Program-made: the position numbers and the translations under genes
Notes under the pieces: model-generated
The model's database searches: none
Told to the model about the DNA's origin: nothing
What the model saw: the letters and a program-made list of their open reading frames with translations, nothing else
Origin: Acetilactobacillus jinshanensis_A
GTDB lineage: Bacteria; Bacillota; Bacilli; Lactobacillales; Lactobacillaceae
Assembly (NCBI GenBank): GCA_043289735.1
Contig: CP171343.1
Coordinates: forward strand, 620,001 to 684,000
Length of the DNA stretch: 64,000 bases
Reading direction: 5' to 3'
In this document: piece by piece, positions 56,085-64,000 of the stretch
Position numbering within the stretch: the stretch's first letter is position 1
Layout: every line of letters starts with the position of its first letter

Positions 56085-56620
56085 TTTTGGTTATTTAGTT
56101 GATGTTTATATTTTGATGCGCCCTATAATTATAATGGTTATCAATAATTATTTCATTTTTATTAATATTATTTATAAAGATGAAAAATAATTTAAGATAA
56201 TCAGTTTAGTTGCTGTAATTGGATTATAATAAAGAAAATTAAAAATTATTAAATCATATTTCTTTAAATAAACAATTACATTATTTAATATCTTCTTTTT
56301 TATTTTTCATTTTATTGGATTATTAATCGCTTTTTATATGCCATTAGTTATTTTTGGTTTTATAATTATCCGTTTCTAGATTATAATGGTGAGCATTATC
56401 AAGTTTATGTATATTAACTATTTATTATCATTAATTGGAATTTTTTACTTTATTTAAAGATTGCTCAAGGTAAGAAAGCTAAGCAGCTAAAGCAGCTGAA
56501 GCAAGGCTGTTAAGAATCATGATAAGAAAGGTGTCAAGAATCTTCTTTAATACTTAATTTTTAAAATAATTATATTTAGCTAATTACTAGCGCTTTTCTT
56601 TTTGCCGTTCTCAAAATAAA
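56085..56620. other. AT-rich non-coding stretch with coding traces
   Basis: Short traces such as GLLIAFYMPLVIFGFIIIRF and a Lys/Ala-rich end (about 56460-56545) look like leftovers of a small membrane protein. No start, ribosome site or clear terminator is seen. AT content is very high. Confidence 0.3.
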
Positions 56621-56639
56621 GTAAAGAAAGCTAATTTTG

Positions 56640-57163
56640 ACGTTCCAACTATTAGAAATGCCAAAACTCAAAACGTCACCAATATGCAAATTTAGGTAAT
56701 AATTTTAATACCAGCAAGGTTACCAACATGAGTGACATGTTTAACAATGACCTTAGATTTGAATAGCTTTAATACTAGTAACGTTACTGACATGTCTAAC
56801 ATGTTTAAGGGCGATACTAATCTAGTAATGTAACTAATATGGATAGCATGTTTCAAAGTGATGAAACTGATTTGAGTTGGATGTTTTGTAATGATTCTAA
56901 ATTAACGACATTAACTTACCTGATTCATTTAATACTAGTAACGTTACTACAGTCATTAATATTACCTAATTCATTTGATACTAGTAATGTAACTAATATG
57001 AGTGGCATGTTTAATAATAACTATAATCAAAATCACTAATCAGAATTATCATTACAACGATCCTGAAGGGGCTTGTAATGATATTCAGTCTATTTCGCCT
57101 CATTATAATATTAATGGACAAATTGATTATTGGGATGTTTATTATTTATGGAATCCTGATTAA
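56640..57163 (+). pseudogene. BspA/DUF285 surface-protein remnant (third locus)
   Basis: At least four repeat units occur in three frames: NTSKVTNMSDMFNND, NTSNVTDMSNMFKGD, SNVTNMDSMF and DTSNVTNMSGMFNNN. A final segment reads NDPEGACNDIQ...DYWDVYYLWNPD before a stop. No leader is visible. It belongs to the same family as 33.9-36.6 kb but with TSNVT instead of TSKVT in most units. Confidence 0.68.
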
Positions 57164-57335
57164 TGGTCAAAATAGGTTTTAAGTAAATTAATAAGATATT
57201 ATGTTTATGCTGGTATTTTAGCTCAATCAATTAATTCTAATAAAATTTAATAATATTTAATAATAAAGGATTAAGCCAAAATATTTAATTTTGAATCTGT
57301 GATTTCAAGAATTTTACAATTTTGTAGGCTACATT

Positions 57336-58286
57336 TCAACTTTGTTTAGAACGATGATGTAATTTATTAATCTCATCACGAAATGCTTGAATGGCTGTCT
57401 TATAATTAAGAACTTCCATAGGTCTTGAATCAATTTGACGAACGGCTTCAAATACTTCGTCTTGACTTATTTTACTAAAGTTAGTTCCCTTCGGGAAATA
57501 ACCTCTTAAGTTACGGTTCATACGTTCATTAGTACCACGTTCCCATGGAGAATATGGATGACAGAAGTAAAACCGAAGATGATATACCATGGCTTGGATA
57601 TAATTATGTGAGAACTCTCGCCCATGGTCTGTCGTTATAGATTGAACATAAGGCTTGAAATGCCTCATAAATATTTTCATTGCTACCGCAAATGATTTAT
57701 GGGTTCTGTTCGGAATAATCATTGACCAGAGAAGCCGAGTCTTACGTTCCACAAAAGTTACTAAACAGGGCTTAGCTTTCCCACGTGGTGACATGATCGT
57801 ATCAGCTTCCCAATTCCCAAATTGAGAACGATTATTAACGTCCGCAGGACGTTCACTGATTAGTCTTTTAATTGGAAAATGACCTCGATGGTCTCGTTTA
57901 CGCTTACGGCGAAGTCCATGTTCAGGTAATAAATTGAGACTTACTCCAGTTATCCAATGTCGATAAATCCAATTATAAATTGAACTGGTCGCAATACTTA
58001 ATTCATGAGCGATAAGCTCAGGTGGATCATGACGCATCAATTCATTAAAGATAGTGCTTGCCATAGAACCATTTAGAATCGAATGTCTTCCACAATGGCT
58101 ACGTTTCCGTTCCTCATCTGCCTGAGCTTTATCAGGATCATAATGCTTCATACGATGAACTTCATACCAAATACCAGACTTAGGATGATGTAGCCGTAAA
58201 GCTATTTGACCGTAGGACAAGCCTTCTTGTAAATAAGCATAAATACTTCCACGCTGTGATAATGTTATACTGACATTGCTCATCAT
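57336..58286 (-). CDS. IS30-family transposase
   Basis: ATG-ATG at 58281-58286 follows AGAAAGGCAG. The 316-residue protein has an N-terminal helix-turn-helix (LTLSQRGSIYAYLQEGLSYGQIALRL-like) and the DDE core: first Asp in NWEADTIMS, second in ITTDHGREF, Glu in SPWERGTNERMNRNLRGYFPKG. All catalytic residues are present, so it may be active. The upstream start at 58322 would begin in the terminal repeat and is less likely. Confidence 0.9.
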   Translation of the reverse strand: MMSNVSITLSQRGSIYAYLQEGLSYGQIALRLHHPKSGIWYEVHRMKHYDPDKAQADEERKRSHCGRHSILNGSMASTIFNELMRHDPPELIAHELSIATSSIYNWIYRHWITGVSLNLLPEHGLRRKRKRDHRGHFPIKRLISERPADVNNRSQFGNWEADTIMSPRGKAKPCLVTFVERKTRLLWSMIIPNRTHKSFAVAMKIFMRHFKPYVQSITTDHGREFSHNYIQAMVYHLRFYFCHPYSPWERGTNERMNRNLRGYFPKGTNFSKISQDEVFEAVRQIDSRPMEVLNYKTAIQAFRDEINKLHHRSKQS

Positions 58287-58375
58287 AAACTGCCTTTCTA
58301 TGTGTTTTTTGGACAATACCATTGTAAGGCAATTTATGATGGGTTTTATTTTTTATTTACTCGTTCTAAACAATT
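57336..58375. mobile_element. IS30-family insertion sequence
   Basis: A single transposase gene fills the element. Inverted ends are visible as TTTGTTTAGAACGA (57341-57354) and TCGTTCTAAACAAT (58361-58374),13 of 14 matching. The exact ends and a target duplication could not be fixed. It lies between surface-protein debris and the purine permease. Confidence 0.78.
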
Positions 58376-58520
58376 ATAGAATTTAAGATAAGCTCATGGT
58401 CAGTTAATTAAATTTAAAAGGATTGATGTGAATATGCTGATATAGTTTATGTTTACTGATAAAGAAATTAAATTTTAATAAAAAATTTATAAAATAATCA
58501 ATAGTGAAATAATAAAAAGA

Positions 58521-59834
58521 TTAATTTTCGTTCAGAATCCACATGAAGAACAGGAAAACGATCGCTAGGGCGTACATAATGACGTTAACCTTTTTAGCTC
58601 GCTTAGTCACGATCATCGTAATCGGGTACATGATAAAGCCTAATGCGATCCCGTCGGAAACGCTGTAGGTCAGCGGAATGCCGATCATGATCAGGAACGC
58701 TGGCGTGGCGATGGCGAAGTCTTTCCAGTTGATCTTGCCTAAGGCTTGTGCCATCAGAATCCCCACGATAATCAGAGCGGGCGCGGTGACCTGGTCAGTG
58801 ATCACGCTCAACAGCGGCGAGAAGAATCCGCCGATGATGAACAGGATCCCGGTGACCACGACGGTAAAGCCAGAGCGGCCACCCATGGAGATCCCGGTAG
58901 AGGATTCAACGAAAGCACCCATCGGCGACGTACCTAGTAATGAGCCGATTACCATGTCGGATGAATCGGCAACTAGGGTGCGGCCGATCCGCGGAATGCG
59001 GTTGTTTTTGATCAAGCCGGCCTGTTCACAGAGGCCCACCAGGGTACCGGCGGTATCGAAGAAGGTGACCAGTAAGAAGGTCAGGACCACGACGACCAGC
59101 TGAAGCGAATTGATCTTGTCAACGTTTCGTAAAGCGACCATAAAGGTCGGCTTTAAGCTAGGCATTCCGGAAACGATGTTGGTCGGTAGCGGAATCAGTT
59201 TTATGGCGATCCCTAAGACCGTGGTAGCGATCATCCCGATGAAGATGGCCGCGGGGATCCGCATGGTGAATAAAATAACGGTCAAGACCAAACCAAAAAT
59301 GGTTAACCACGTGGTTCCCACGTGCAGCGATCCGAGGCCAACTAGATTACTTTTATTAGCAACGATCAACCCGCCATTTTGAAAACCAATGAACGCGATG
59401 AATAAACCGATCCCGCCGCTAATGGCGTTCTTAAAGTCGGCGGGAATGGCGTTGATAATCAATTCGCGAATCTTAAAGGCCGTTAAGATCACGAAAATGA
59501 TGGAAGCTACAAAAACTCCCGCTAAAGCAGTCTGCCACGGTATTTTCATCCCGACGCAAACGGAATAGGCGAAGAACGCGTTGATCCCTAAGCTCGCAGA
59601 CAGGGCGATGGGGTAGTTGGCGACGATGCCCATGATGAAACAGCCCAGGGCACTAGCTAACGCGGTAGCCGTAAAGACGGCACCTTTGTTCATACCTGCG
59701 GCCCCTAAAACGTTGGGGTTGACGAACAGAATATAAGCCATCGCCGTAAAAGTAGTGATTCCGGCTAGGGTTTCCGTTTTCAGATTGGTACCTAACTCTC
59801 TGAAATGGAAGTATTTAGCAATCATTGATCTCAT
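58521..59834 (-). CDS. AzgA-type purine (guanine/hypoxanthine/adenine) permease
   Basis: The intact 437-residue carrier starts LGTNLKTETLAGITTFTAMAYILFVNP and has ALGCFIMGIVANYPIALSASLGINAFF. The transport core includes FFDTAGTLVGLCEQAGL and TSPMGAFVESSTGISMGGRSG, hallmarks of the AzgA/PbuG branch. It imports purine bases with protons, with 12-14 membrane segments. GAAAGGAGATC precedes the ATG. A terminator-like hairpin lies in its leader, suggesting attenuation. Confidence 0.88.
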   Translation of the reverse strand: MRSMIAKYFHFRELGTNLKTETLAGITTFTAMAYILFVNPNVLGAAGMNKGAVFTATALASALGCFIMGIVANYPIALSASLGINAFFAYSVCVGMKIPWQTALAGVFVASIIFVILTAFKIRELIINAIPADFKNAISGGIGLFIAFIGFQNGGLIVANKSNLVGLGSLHVGTTWLTIFGLVLTVILFTMRIPAAIFIGMIATTVLGIAIKLIPLPTNIVSGMPSLKPTFMVALRNVDKINSLQLVVVVLTFLLVTFFDTAGTLVGLCEQAGLIKNNRIPRIGRTLVADSSDMVIGSLLGTSPMGAFVESSTGISMGGRSGFTVVVTGILFIIGGFFSPLLSVITDQVTAPALIIVGILMAQALGKINWKDFAIATPAFLIMIGIPLTYSVSDGIALGFIMYPITMIVTKRAKKVNVIMYALAIVFLFFMWILNEN

Positions 59835-59896
59835 TAACGAGATCTCCTTTCGGTTGAAAATTTATGGCCGAAATCGAGGTCCCGATCCAGTAAAAA

Positions 59897-59923
59897 GGCC
59901 TAATCTCAGACGGAAATTAGGCC
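59897..59923 (-). promoter_or_regulatory. Terminator-like hairpin in the purine permease leader
   Basis: On the minus strand GGCCTAAT-TTCCGTCTGAG-ATTAGGCC is followed directly by TTTTT, 60-odd bases before the permease start. It would stop transcription unless an alternative fold forms, as in riboswitch or attenuator control. The purine-aptamer consensus is not present between it and the divergent gene, so the sensor is unknown. Confidence 0.55.
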
Positions 59924-59945
59924 GTAATACTAGCTGGAGTAAGAA

Positions 59946-60783
59946 ATGAATATTTTAATTGCTTTGGTACCCGCAATTTTGTGGGGCTGCAACCCATTAT
60001 GGGATCACTACTGCGGAGGTAAGTCGATTCAGCAATTATTGGGTGCTACGTACGGTGCCTTTATTATCGGCCTTTTAATCTTTGTCTTTAAACAACCGAC
60101 ATCACCGCTTTTGATTTTTGGTGGTGTTTCTTAGCCGGAGTGGGTTGGTCAGCAGGTCAGTTGACCTAATTTTCAGCCTTTATTAAACTAGGGGCTGCCA
60201 CCACTACGCCGATTTCAGCTGGGACCCAGTTAGTCGGCGTTAATTTAGCAGGCGTCCTGTTCTTCGGCAGCTGGAAGGGTCCTTTAGCTAAATGGATTGG
60301 CTTTGCTGCCGTCGTGCTGGCCATGCTCGGAGTTTATTTGACCACTAAGACTGAGAAAAAAATAATTCAATTGATCCTGGGCAGCTTATTCGGTTACGGT
60401 TGCTGCTCGACTCTACCTAAGATCCCCCAGACCAACGGCTGGTCAACGTTTCCGCCGCAAGCCGTCGGGATGATCGTCAGTGCCGTATTATTGGCTCTGA
60501 TCTTAAAAAGTATCGTGGTCAGAAGTTACTGTTCAGTAAGGCGACCTTTAAAAACATGCTCACCGGTTTTAACACCGGTTTAGGCACCTTTGGCTACCTA
60601 GTCTCGTTAATGTTAAACGGCAGTTCCACGGCCTTTACGTTATCTCAGATGTCGATCGTCGTCGGCACGTTAGCAGGGCTGATCGTTTTGCACGAACATA
60701 GGACCCGAAAGGCCATGATCTACACGATGGCCGGTTTAATCTTAACCGTTGTCGGTGGAGTCATGACCGGATTTATTCATTAA
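59946..60783 (+). pseudogene. Second GlcU-type sugar uptake permease, several lesions
   Basis: The first frame MNILIALVPAILWGCNPLWDHYCGGKSIQQLLGATYGAF ends at a stop near 60134. The continuation AGVGWSAGQLT meets a TAA where relatives have Gln (GQLAQ). GAATTTPISAGTQLVGVNLAGVLFFGSW follows, then PQTNGWSTFPPQAVGM, a further break near 60520, and STAFTLSQMSIVVGTLAGLIVLHE. It aligns throughout with 24.3-25.2 kb. Divergent from the purine permease; GGAGTAAGA precedes ATG 59946. Confidence 0.83.
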
Positions 60784-60857
60784 TTAATTTGACGAACATA
60801 ATATTTAGTAAATTATAAGGGAAAATACTATAATAACTAGTGGGAGGAACTTCACCA

Positions 60858-61067
60858 ATGGTAGAAAATAACGAGCAAAATATTCATCAAATTAGAAAAA
60901 GGAACAAAGATCTATTAAAACAAGGAATTCGAATGAACCCGTCCATTGCAATTATCGCCGAAAAAGCTCATTACGAACCCGGCGAATTAACCGATTTTGA
61001 CCGTAAATACGTTCAAAATTGGTTACGGAAACGAATTGATCGATACAATAAACGTCACTATTCATAA
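60858..61067 (+). CDS. Small basic hypothetical protein (69 residues)
   Basis: GGGAGG (60842-60847) precedes ATG 60858. The product is helical, Asn/Lys/Arg rich (NEQNIHQIRKRNKDLLKQGI...NWLRKRIDRYNKRHYS), with no membrane segment. It is not recognised. The CAP-domain remnant follows at once. Confidence 0.55.
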   Translation: MVENNEQNIHQIRKRNKDLLKQGIRMNPSIAIIAEKAHYEPGELTDFDRKYVQNWLRKRIDRYNKRHYS

Positions 61068-61069
61068 AA

Positions 61070-61392
61070 TTGAAAATAATAAATTGAACCGCTTGGCCAC
61101 CATCCGTGCTGAGCAGGTTTCCCATCGGTTCAGTCATTACAGTAAAAATGAAAACATCGCTAGCACCAGCTTAGGAAAGTGCAGTGAATTTAGTGACCCC
61201 AAGACTTATCACAATCGTAACGGTAAAGACATGGCCAACATGAGCAACGACGGGATGATGAACTACGACGAGTTTGAGCAGAACGGCCACCGGAAGAATA
61301 TTTTAGGCAGCGATAACACGTTAGTAGGGATCGGCGCCGCGTATAACCAGAAGAAGCACACCTTCTATTTAGCGGAGGACTTCGGTAATTAA
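61070..61392 (+). pseudogene. CAP/SCP-domain extracellular protein remnant
   Basis: LNRLATIRAEQVSHRFSHYSKNENIAST, NYDEFEQNGHRKNILGSDNTLVGIGAAY and HTFYLAEDFGN are the core of the CAP (cysteine-rich secretory/SCP-like) domain with its two His. The upstream half, signal peptide and start are missing. In the only open frame the text before LNRL is the previous gene read out of phase. It probably was a secreted wall-associated protein. Confidence 0.7.
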
Positions 61393-61479
61393 TGTAATTT
61401 TATTTTATAATTTCTTATAATTTAAGTGATCATTATCTAATTTTAAAAACATTCAGTTTTTCCGCTTCTCGAATTCGAC

Positions 61480-61485
61480 TATAAT
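61480..61485 (+). promoter_or_regulatory. -10 element upstream of the family-B DNA polymerase
   Basis: TATAAT lies 44 bases before ATG 61529. GAAAGGCGGG at 61512-61521 is the ribosome site. No good -35 hexamer is seen. Confidence 0.4.
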
Positions 61486-61528
61486 ATTAATTGCGTGATT
61501 ATTATTAAACGAAAGGCGGGCTCAAAAA

Positions 61529-64000
61529 ATGGCTTATGATTATCAGCCTCACGACAATATCTTTGATATTGAATCGATGAACAATCTATACGTTGATACC
61601 CATTATTTTCCGGCACAGAACTTGGCCATCATTTACTACTTAAGTGATGTGGAAGGCTACCGAGACTTTAGCAAGGCCGATCCAAAGACTAAGAAGCCGA
61701 TTACCTTCTAGATTTCCAAAAAGATCTTGGAGTGTAACCAGAGCTTGCGAAAACTAGCAAAGAATAAGAAGCACCCGCTAGGGATTCGCTTCCGAAACTT
61801 ACGCCGACCGATTAACCTGGCTTATTACTGTCATTTCTGGGGCTTGACTCCAACCCGAAATTCGGCTTTGAATTATATGAACGCGAAGGGCCAGATTCAT
61901 CCGGTTACTGATCGGGCTTTCAATTATGCTCGGAAGCATCATTCCCGGCCGCGTGCCAAGTGGGTCTCCGAAAGTTCCTATAATAAGGCTTTATTAAGCG
62001 GTAAAGAGTATAACGGCGCCGCCTCATGTAACATGGTGACGCCGTATTATACGGTCAAGCGGACCGACCCGAAGTACGATAAAAAGAAGTACGGGATTAC
62101 CATGGGCTTTAATTCCGATAACTATGATTTGACCATGATCGCCGTCTTTCTAGGCCATGTCGTTCATAATAACTACGCCCGCAACTACATGAACGATCTC
62201 TGTAATAAAAATTCCCGATTAGCAAAAGAGCAGTGGGATCCTAAAGCCCGAATTCTTCCGCCATTACAACAACCAGCTATTCACGACTTATAAACGGTCC
62301 ATGCCGCAGCTGCTGCAGCACCAGCCCGATCTTCAGCCTCGCGACGAAGCGAACAGCAGTAGCTTCTTCAAGCAGATCGATAATCCGGCTTACTACATTT
62401 ATAAAGGCTGGATCACCAGCAACCGCTATTTAGACGTCGCGAATTTGAATGAGCACATGAAGTTCGTACCGTTAAAGCGGATCGCCGCGATGGAAGGCTG
62501 GCAGATCTTAGAATCCAAGAACGTTACCGCGAACACCACCGAAATTCACGGCCTACTGCAGATTGCCGACCTGATCGGTTATAACAATTCAGATGTTCAA
62601 GTTACTAAACAGACCTTCGAACTGGCTCAGTATCAAGATGCGTTGACCTTACGAAGGATTCTGCTTAAGAAATTCCCGCAGTTAACGTACACCTTTAAAT
62701 TAAAACCGGCTTTGACACGTTATTATAAACGAACCATTAAACACATTGATAAGGGTAATTTAAACCCGGTCGAAAAAATCAACGCTAAGAATAAGATTAG
62801 CGGAATCAAGCAGGCTTTGGAAAGCAAGAAGCCGTTCGGGATGTATAAGTACTACCGGAAGGCCAAAAGCGCGGCCGATCCGCAGGACGCGGACGTCCGG
62901 CCCGACGCTTTGCGCTTTAGTCCGTTGACCGATGACGCTACTTCAGCCAAGCTGATCAGTAACGTGATCGCACCGTACCATTCCATGGAAGACTGGCCGG
63001 ATATTGAATTCTGGTTTCCGGATCCGCGTGCTCTAAAGATTTTCCGTGCTAAACATCCCGACAAGCGGGATATCTTACCGAAGAAACCGTTCGACGTCTT
63101 GGAAGACACCATGAACTGGGCAAAAAAAGTTGATAAGAAATACGGTTTAAGTGATTTACCGCCCGCTAACCAAGACACCATTCTGCACAACGGCCATAGT
63201 TTAGCTAAGACCTTTAAACCGATTTACGATCTATACCGAAAAGTTGAAGGCCATAACGCTAACGATACTTTAAAGCGTAGCAAGAAGAAGCTATATAACG
63301 TTCTCGGTAAACGTGAAGCGGTCGGCCCCAGTCTAGATATGACGGGATTGCTGCATCAAACTAACGCTAACATTCCTTACCTCCATCGTGACGGTAACGA
63401 AACTGGGACTACCGCTGTCTTTAGCTATGGTGGTATTCACGGGGTTGAATTCAAGCTTCATAAGTACATCCGCGACTATAAAAAGTCGTTAAGGGCTCGG
63501 GTAAAAACGCGAAGTGGAAAGATAACACACCGCGATTGTATAAGCACCCGAGTGGCAGCAGTTATATCCTAAATAGTGAATACGATTATGTCTCGGTGGG
63601 TGCTGTTCGGCACGAAGATTTTAGTGGTTACTACCCCATGCTAATTTCCCGTGAAGGGATCATGTGGCCACATGATGAACCGCACGATACTTATCATCAG
63701 ATTTACGTTGAACGTCTGCATTTGAAGCACCAGTTAAAGAAGTACACCAAGAACAGTCACCCGTGGAACGTCATCAACATTAAGCAACTTTTACGTAAGC
63801 TACTGCTAAACTCCGCTTCCGGTGCCGGTGACGCCAAGTTCTTTAATTCGATCCGCATGAACAACAAGATTATTTCAATGCGAATGATGGGTCAATTATT
63901 CACCTGGCGAATGGGCCAGGCTGAATGTTTAGCCGGTAAATACGCAAAAGTTACGTCGACCAATACCGATGGTGAATACGTCCAGGACATTCCTGGGCCG
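61529..64000 (+). pseudogene. Family-B DNA polymerase (phage/mobile-element type), with lesions, continues past the window
   Basis: Over 820 residues are visible. Exo I is FDIES (Asp-13, Glu-15), Exo II GFNSDNYDLTM (about 62107-62140) and Exo III DLIGYNNSDV (about 62570-62600): the 3'-5' proofreading set. Motif A is DFSGYYPML (about 63618), motif B KLLLNSASGAGD (about 63796-63831) and motif C TNTDGEY (about 63958-63978). These match the order and spacing of family-B enzymes. A TAG interrupts the frame at 61709-61711 with the same frame continuing. Frame breaks lie near 62265 and 63505. Thumb sequence lies beyond 64000. No terminal protein or phage gene is visible yet. Confidence 0.8.

Noticed and set aside
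59835..59945. Purine riboswitch before the AzgA-type permease
   Set aside because: The conserved aptamer loops and junction bases are not present; only a terminator-like hairpin is.
57336..64000. Prophage
   Set aside because: Despite the family-B polymerase and an IS30 element, no integrase, portal, capsid, tail or holin gene is visible in the window.
1..64000. rRNA or tRNA genes
   Set aside because: No cloverleaf with a T-loop GTTCGA-type signature in proper context and no rRNA sequence were found by eye.

Overview
The window looks like the chromosome of a low-GC Firmicute of the family Lactobacillaceae. The evidence is the gene content (EF-Tu, HU, C69/PepD-type dipeptidase, GlcU-type sugar uptake, OpuC osmoprotectant transporter, KxYKxGKxW-like surface-protein leaders with BspA-type DUF285 repeats, many APC amino-acid permeases), AGGAGG-type ribosome binding sites, a consensus CcpA cre box, and AT-rich spacers. 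The surface-protein type resembles that of fermentative plant-, fruit- or insect-associated lactobacilli. No genus can be assigned from this sequence alone, and there are no rRNA or tRNA genes to help.

The most striking property is decay. Roughly half of the recognisable genes carry frameshifts, in-frame stops, internal deletions or missing ends, while central genes (tuf, hup, nfo, tag, nrdI, sir2, the purine permease, the IS30 transposase) are intact. Several families occur twice in the window with one or both copies broken: AAT permease, pepD, glcU, sir2, maltose-type acetyltransferase, pcp, two APC permease types and the surface proteins. Three two-base N gaps are present. Either the genome is in active reductive evolution, or the assembly is noisy. 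The shared and private lesions of the two pcp copies argue that at least some of it is real, but read mapping is needed to decide.

Layout. 1-6.9 kb: TnpB remnant, disulfide oxidoreductase, small proteins, flavodoxin, broken permease, Usp and SDR remnants, NUDIX hydrolase. 7-12.5 kb: broken bifunctional (p)ppGpp synthetase/hydrolase, dipeptidase, NagZ-like glycosidase, D-Ala-D-Ala carboxypeptidase. 12.5-16.7 kb: APC permease, galE, small proteins, fructosamine-kinase remnant. 16.8-20.7 kb: lactonase remnant and an SsuABC-like importer, all frameshifted. 20.7-26.7 kb: GC-rich permease, pyruvate oxidase remnant, nitroreductase, small membrane proteins, GlcU, acetyltransferase, cystine-type binding protein preceded by a Cys-run small ORF. 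27-31.8 kb: sirtuin, HU, EF-Tu, a possible structured RNA, BioY/Pcp/sirtuin remnants. 31.8-36.6 kb: AEC carrier, glutathione peroxidase, two tandem surface-protein genes. 36.6-45.3 kb: remnants, RelB-YoeB toxin-antitoxin, SpoVK-like AAA ATPase with M48 protease, EndA-like nuclease, OpuC-type transporter, second pcp copy. 45.3-54.7 kb: hypotheticals, Tag, GH25 lysozyme, HAD phosphatase, endonuclease IV, NrdI. 54.7-61.4 kb: gluconate permease under a cre box, third surface-protein remnant, IS30 element, purine permease, second GlcU, CAP-domain remnant. 61.5-64 kb: a family-B DNA polymerase running off the window end.

The family-B DNA polymerase at the right edge is the best candidate for an unusual system. 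Such enzymes are not part of the normal Firmicute replication set and are typical of phages, linear plasmids and self-replicating elements. Its exonuclease motifs I-III and polymerase motifs A-C are all recognisable. Its neighbours beyond base 64000 should show what element it belongs to.
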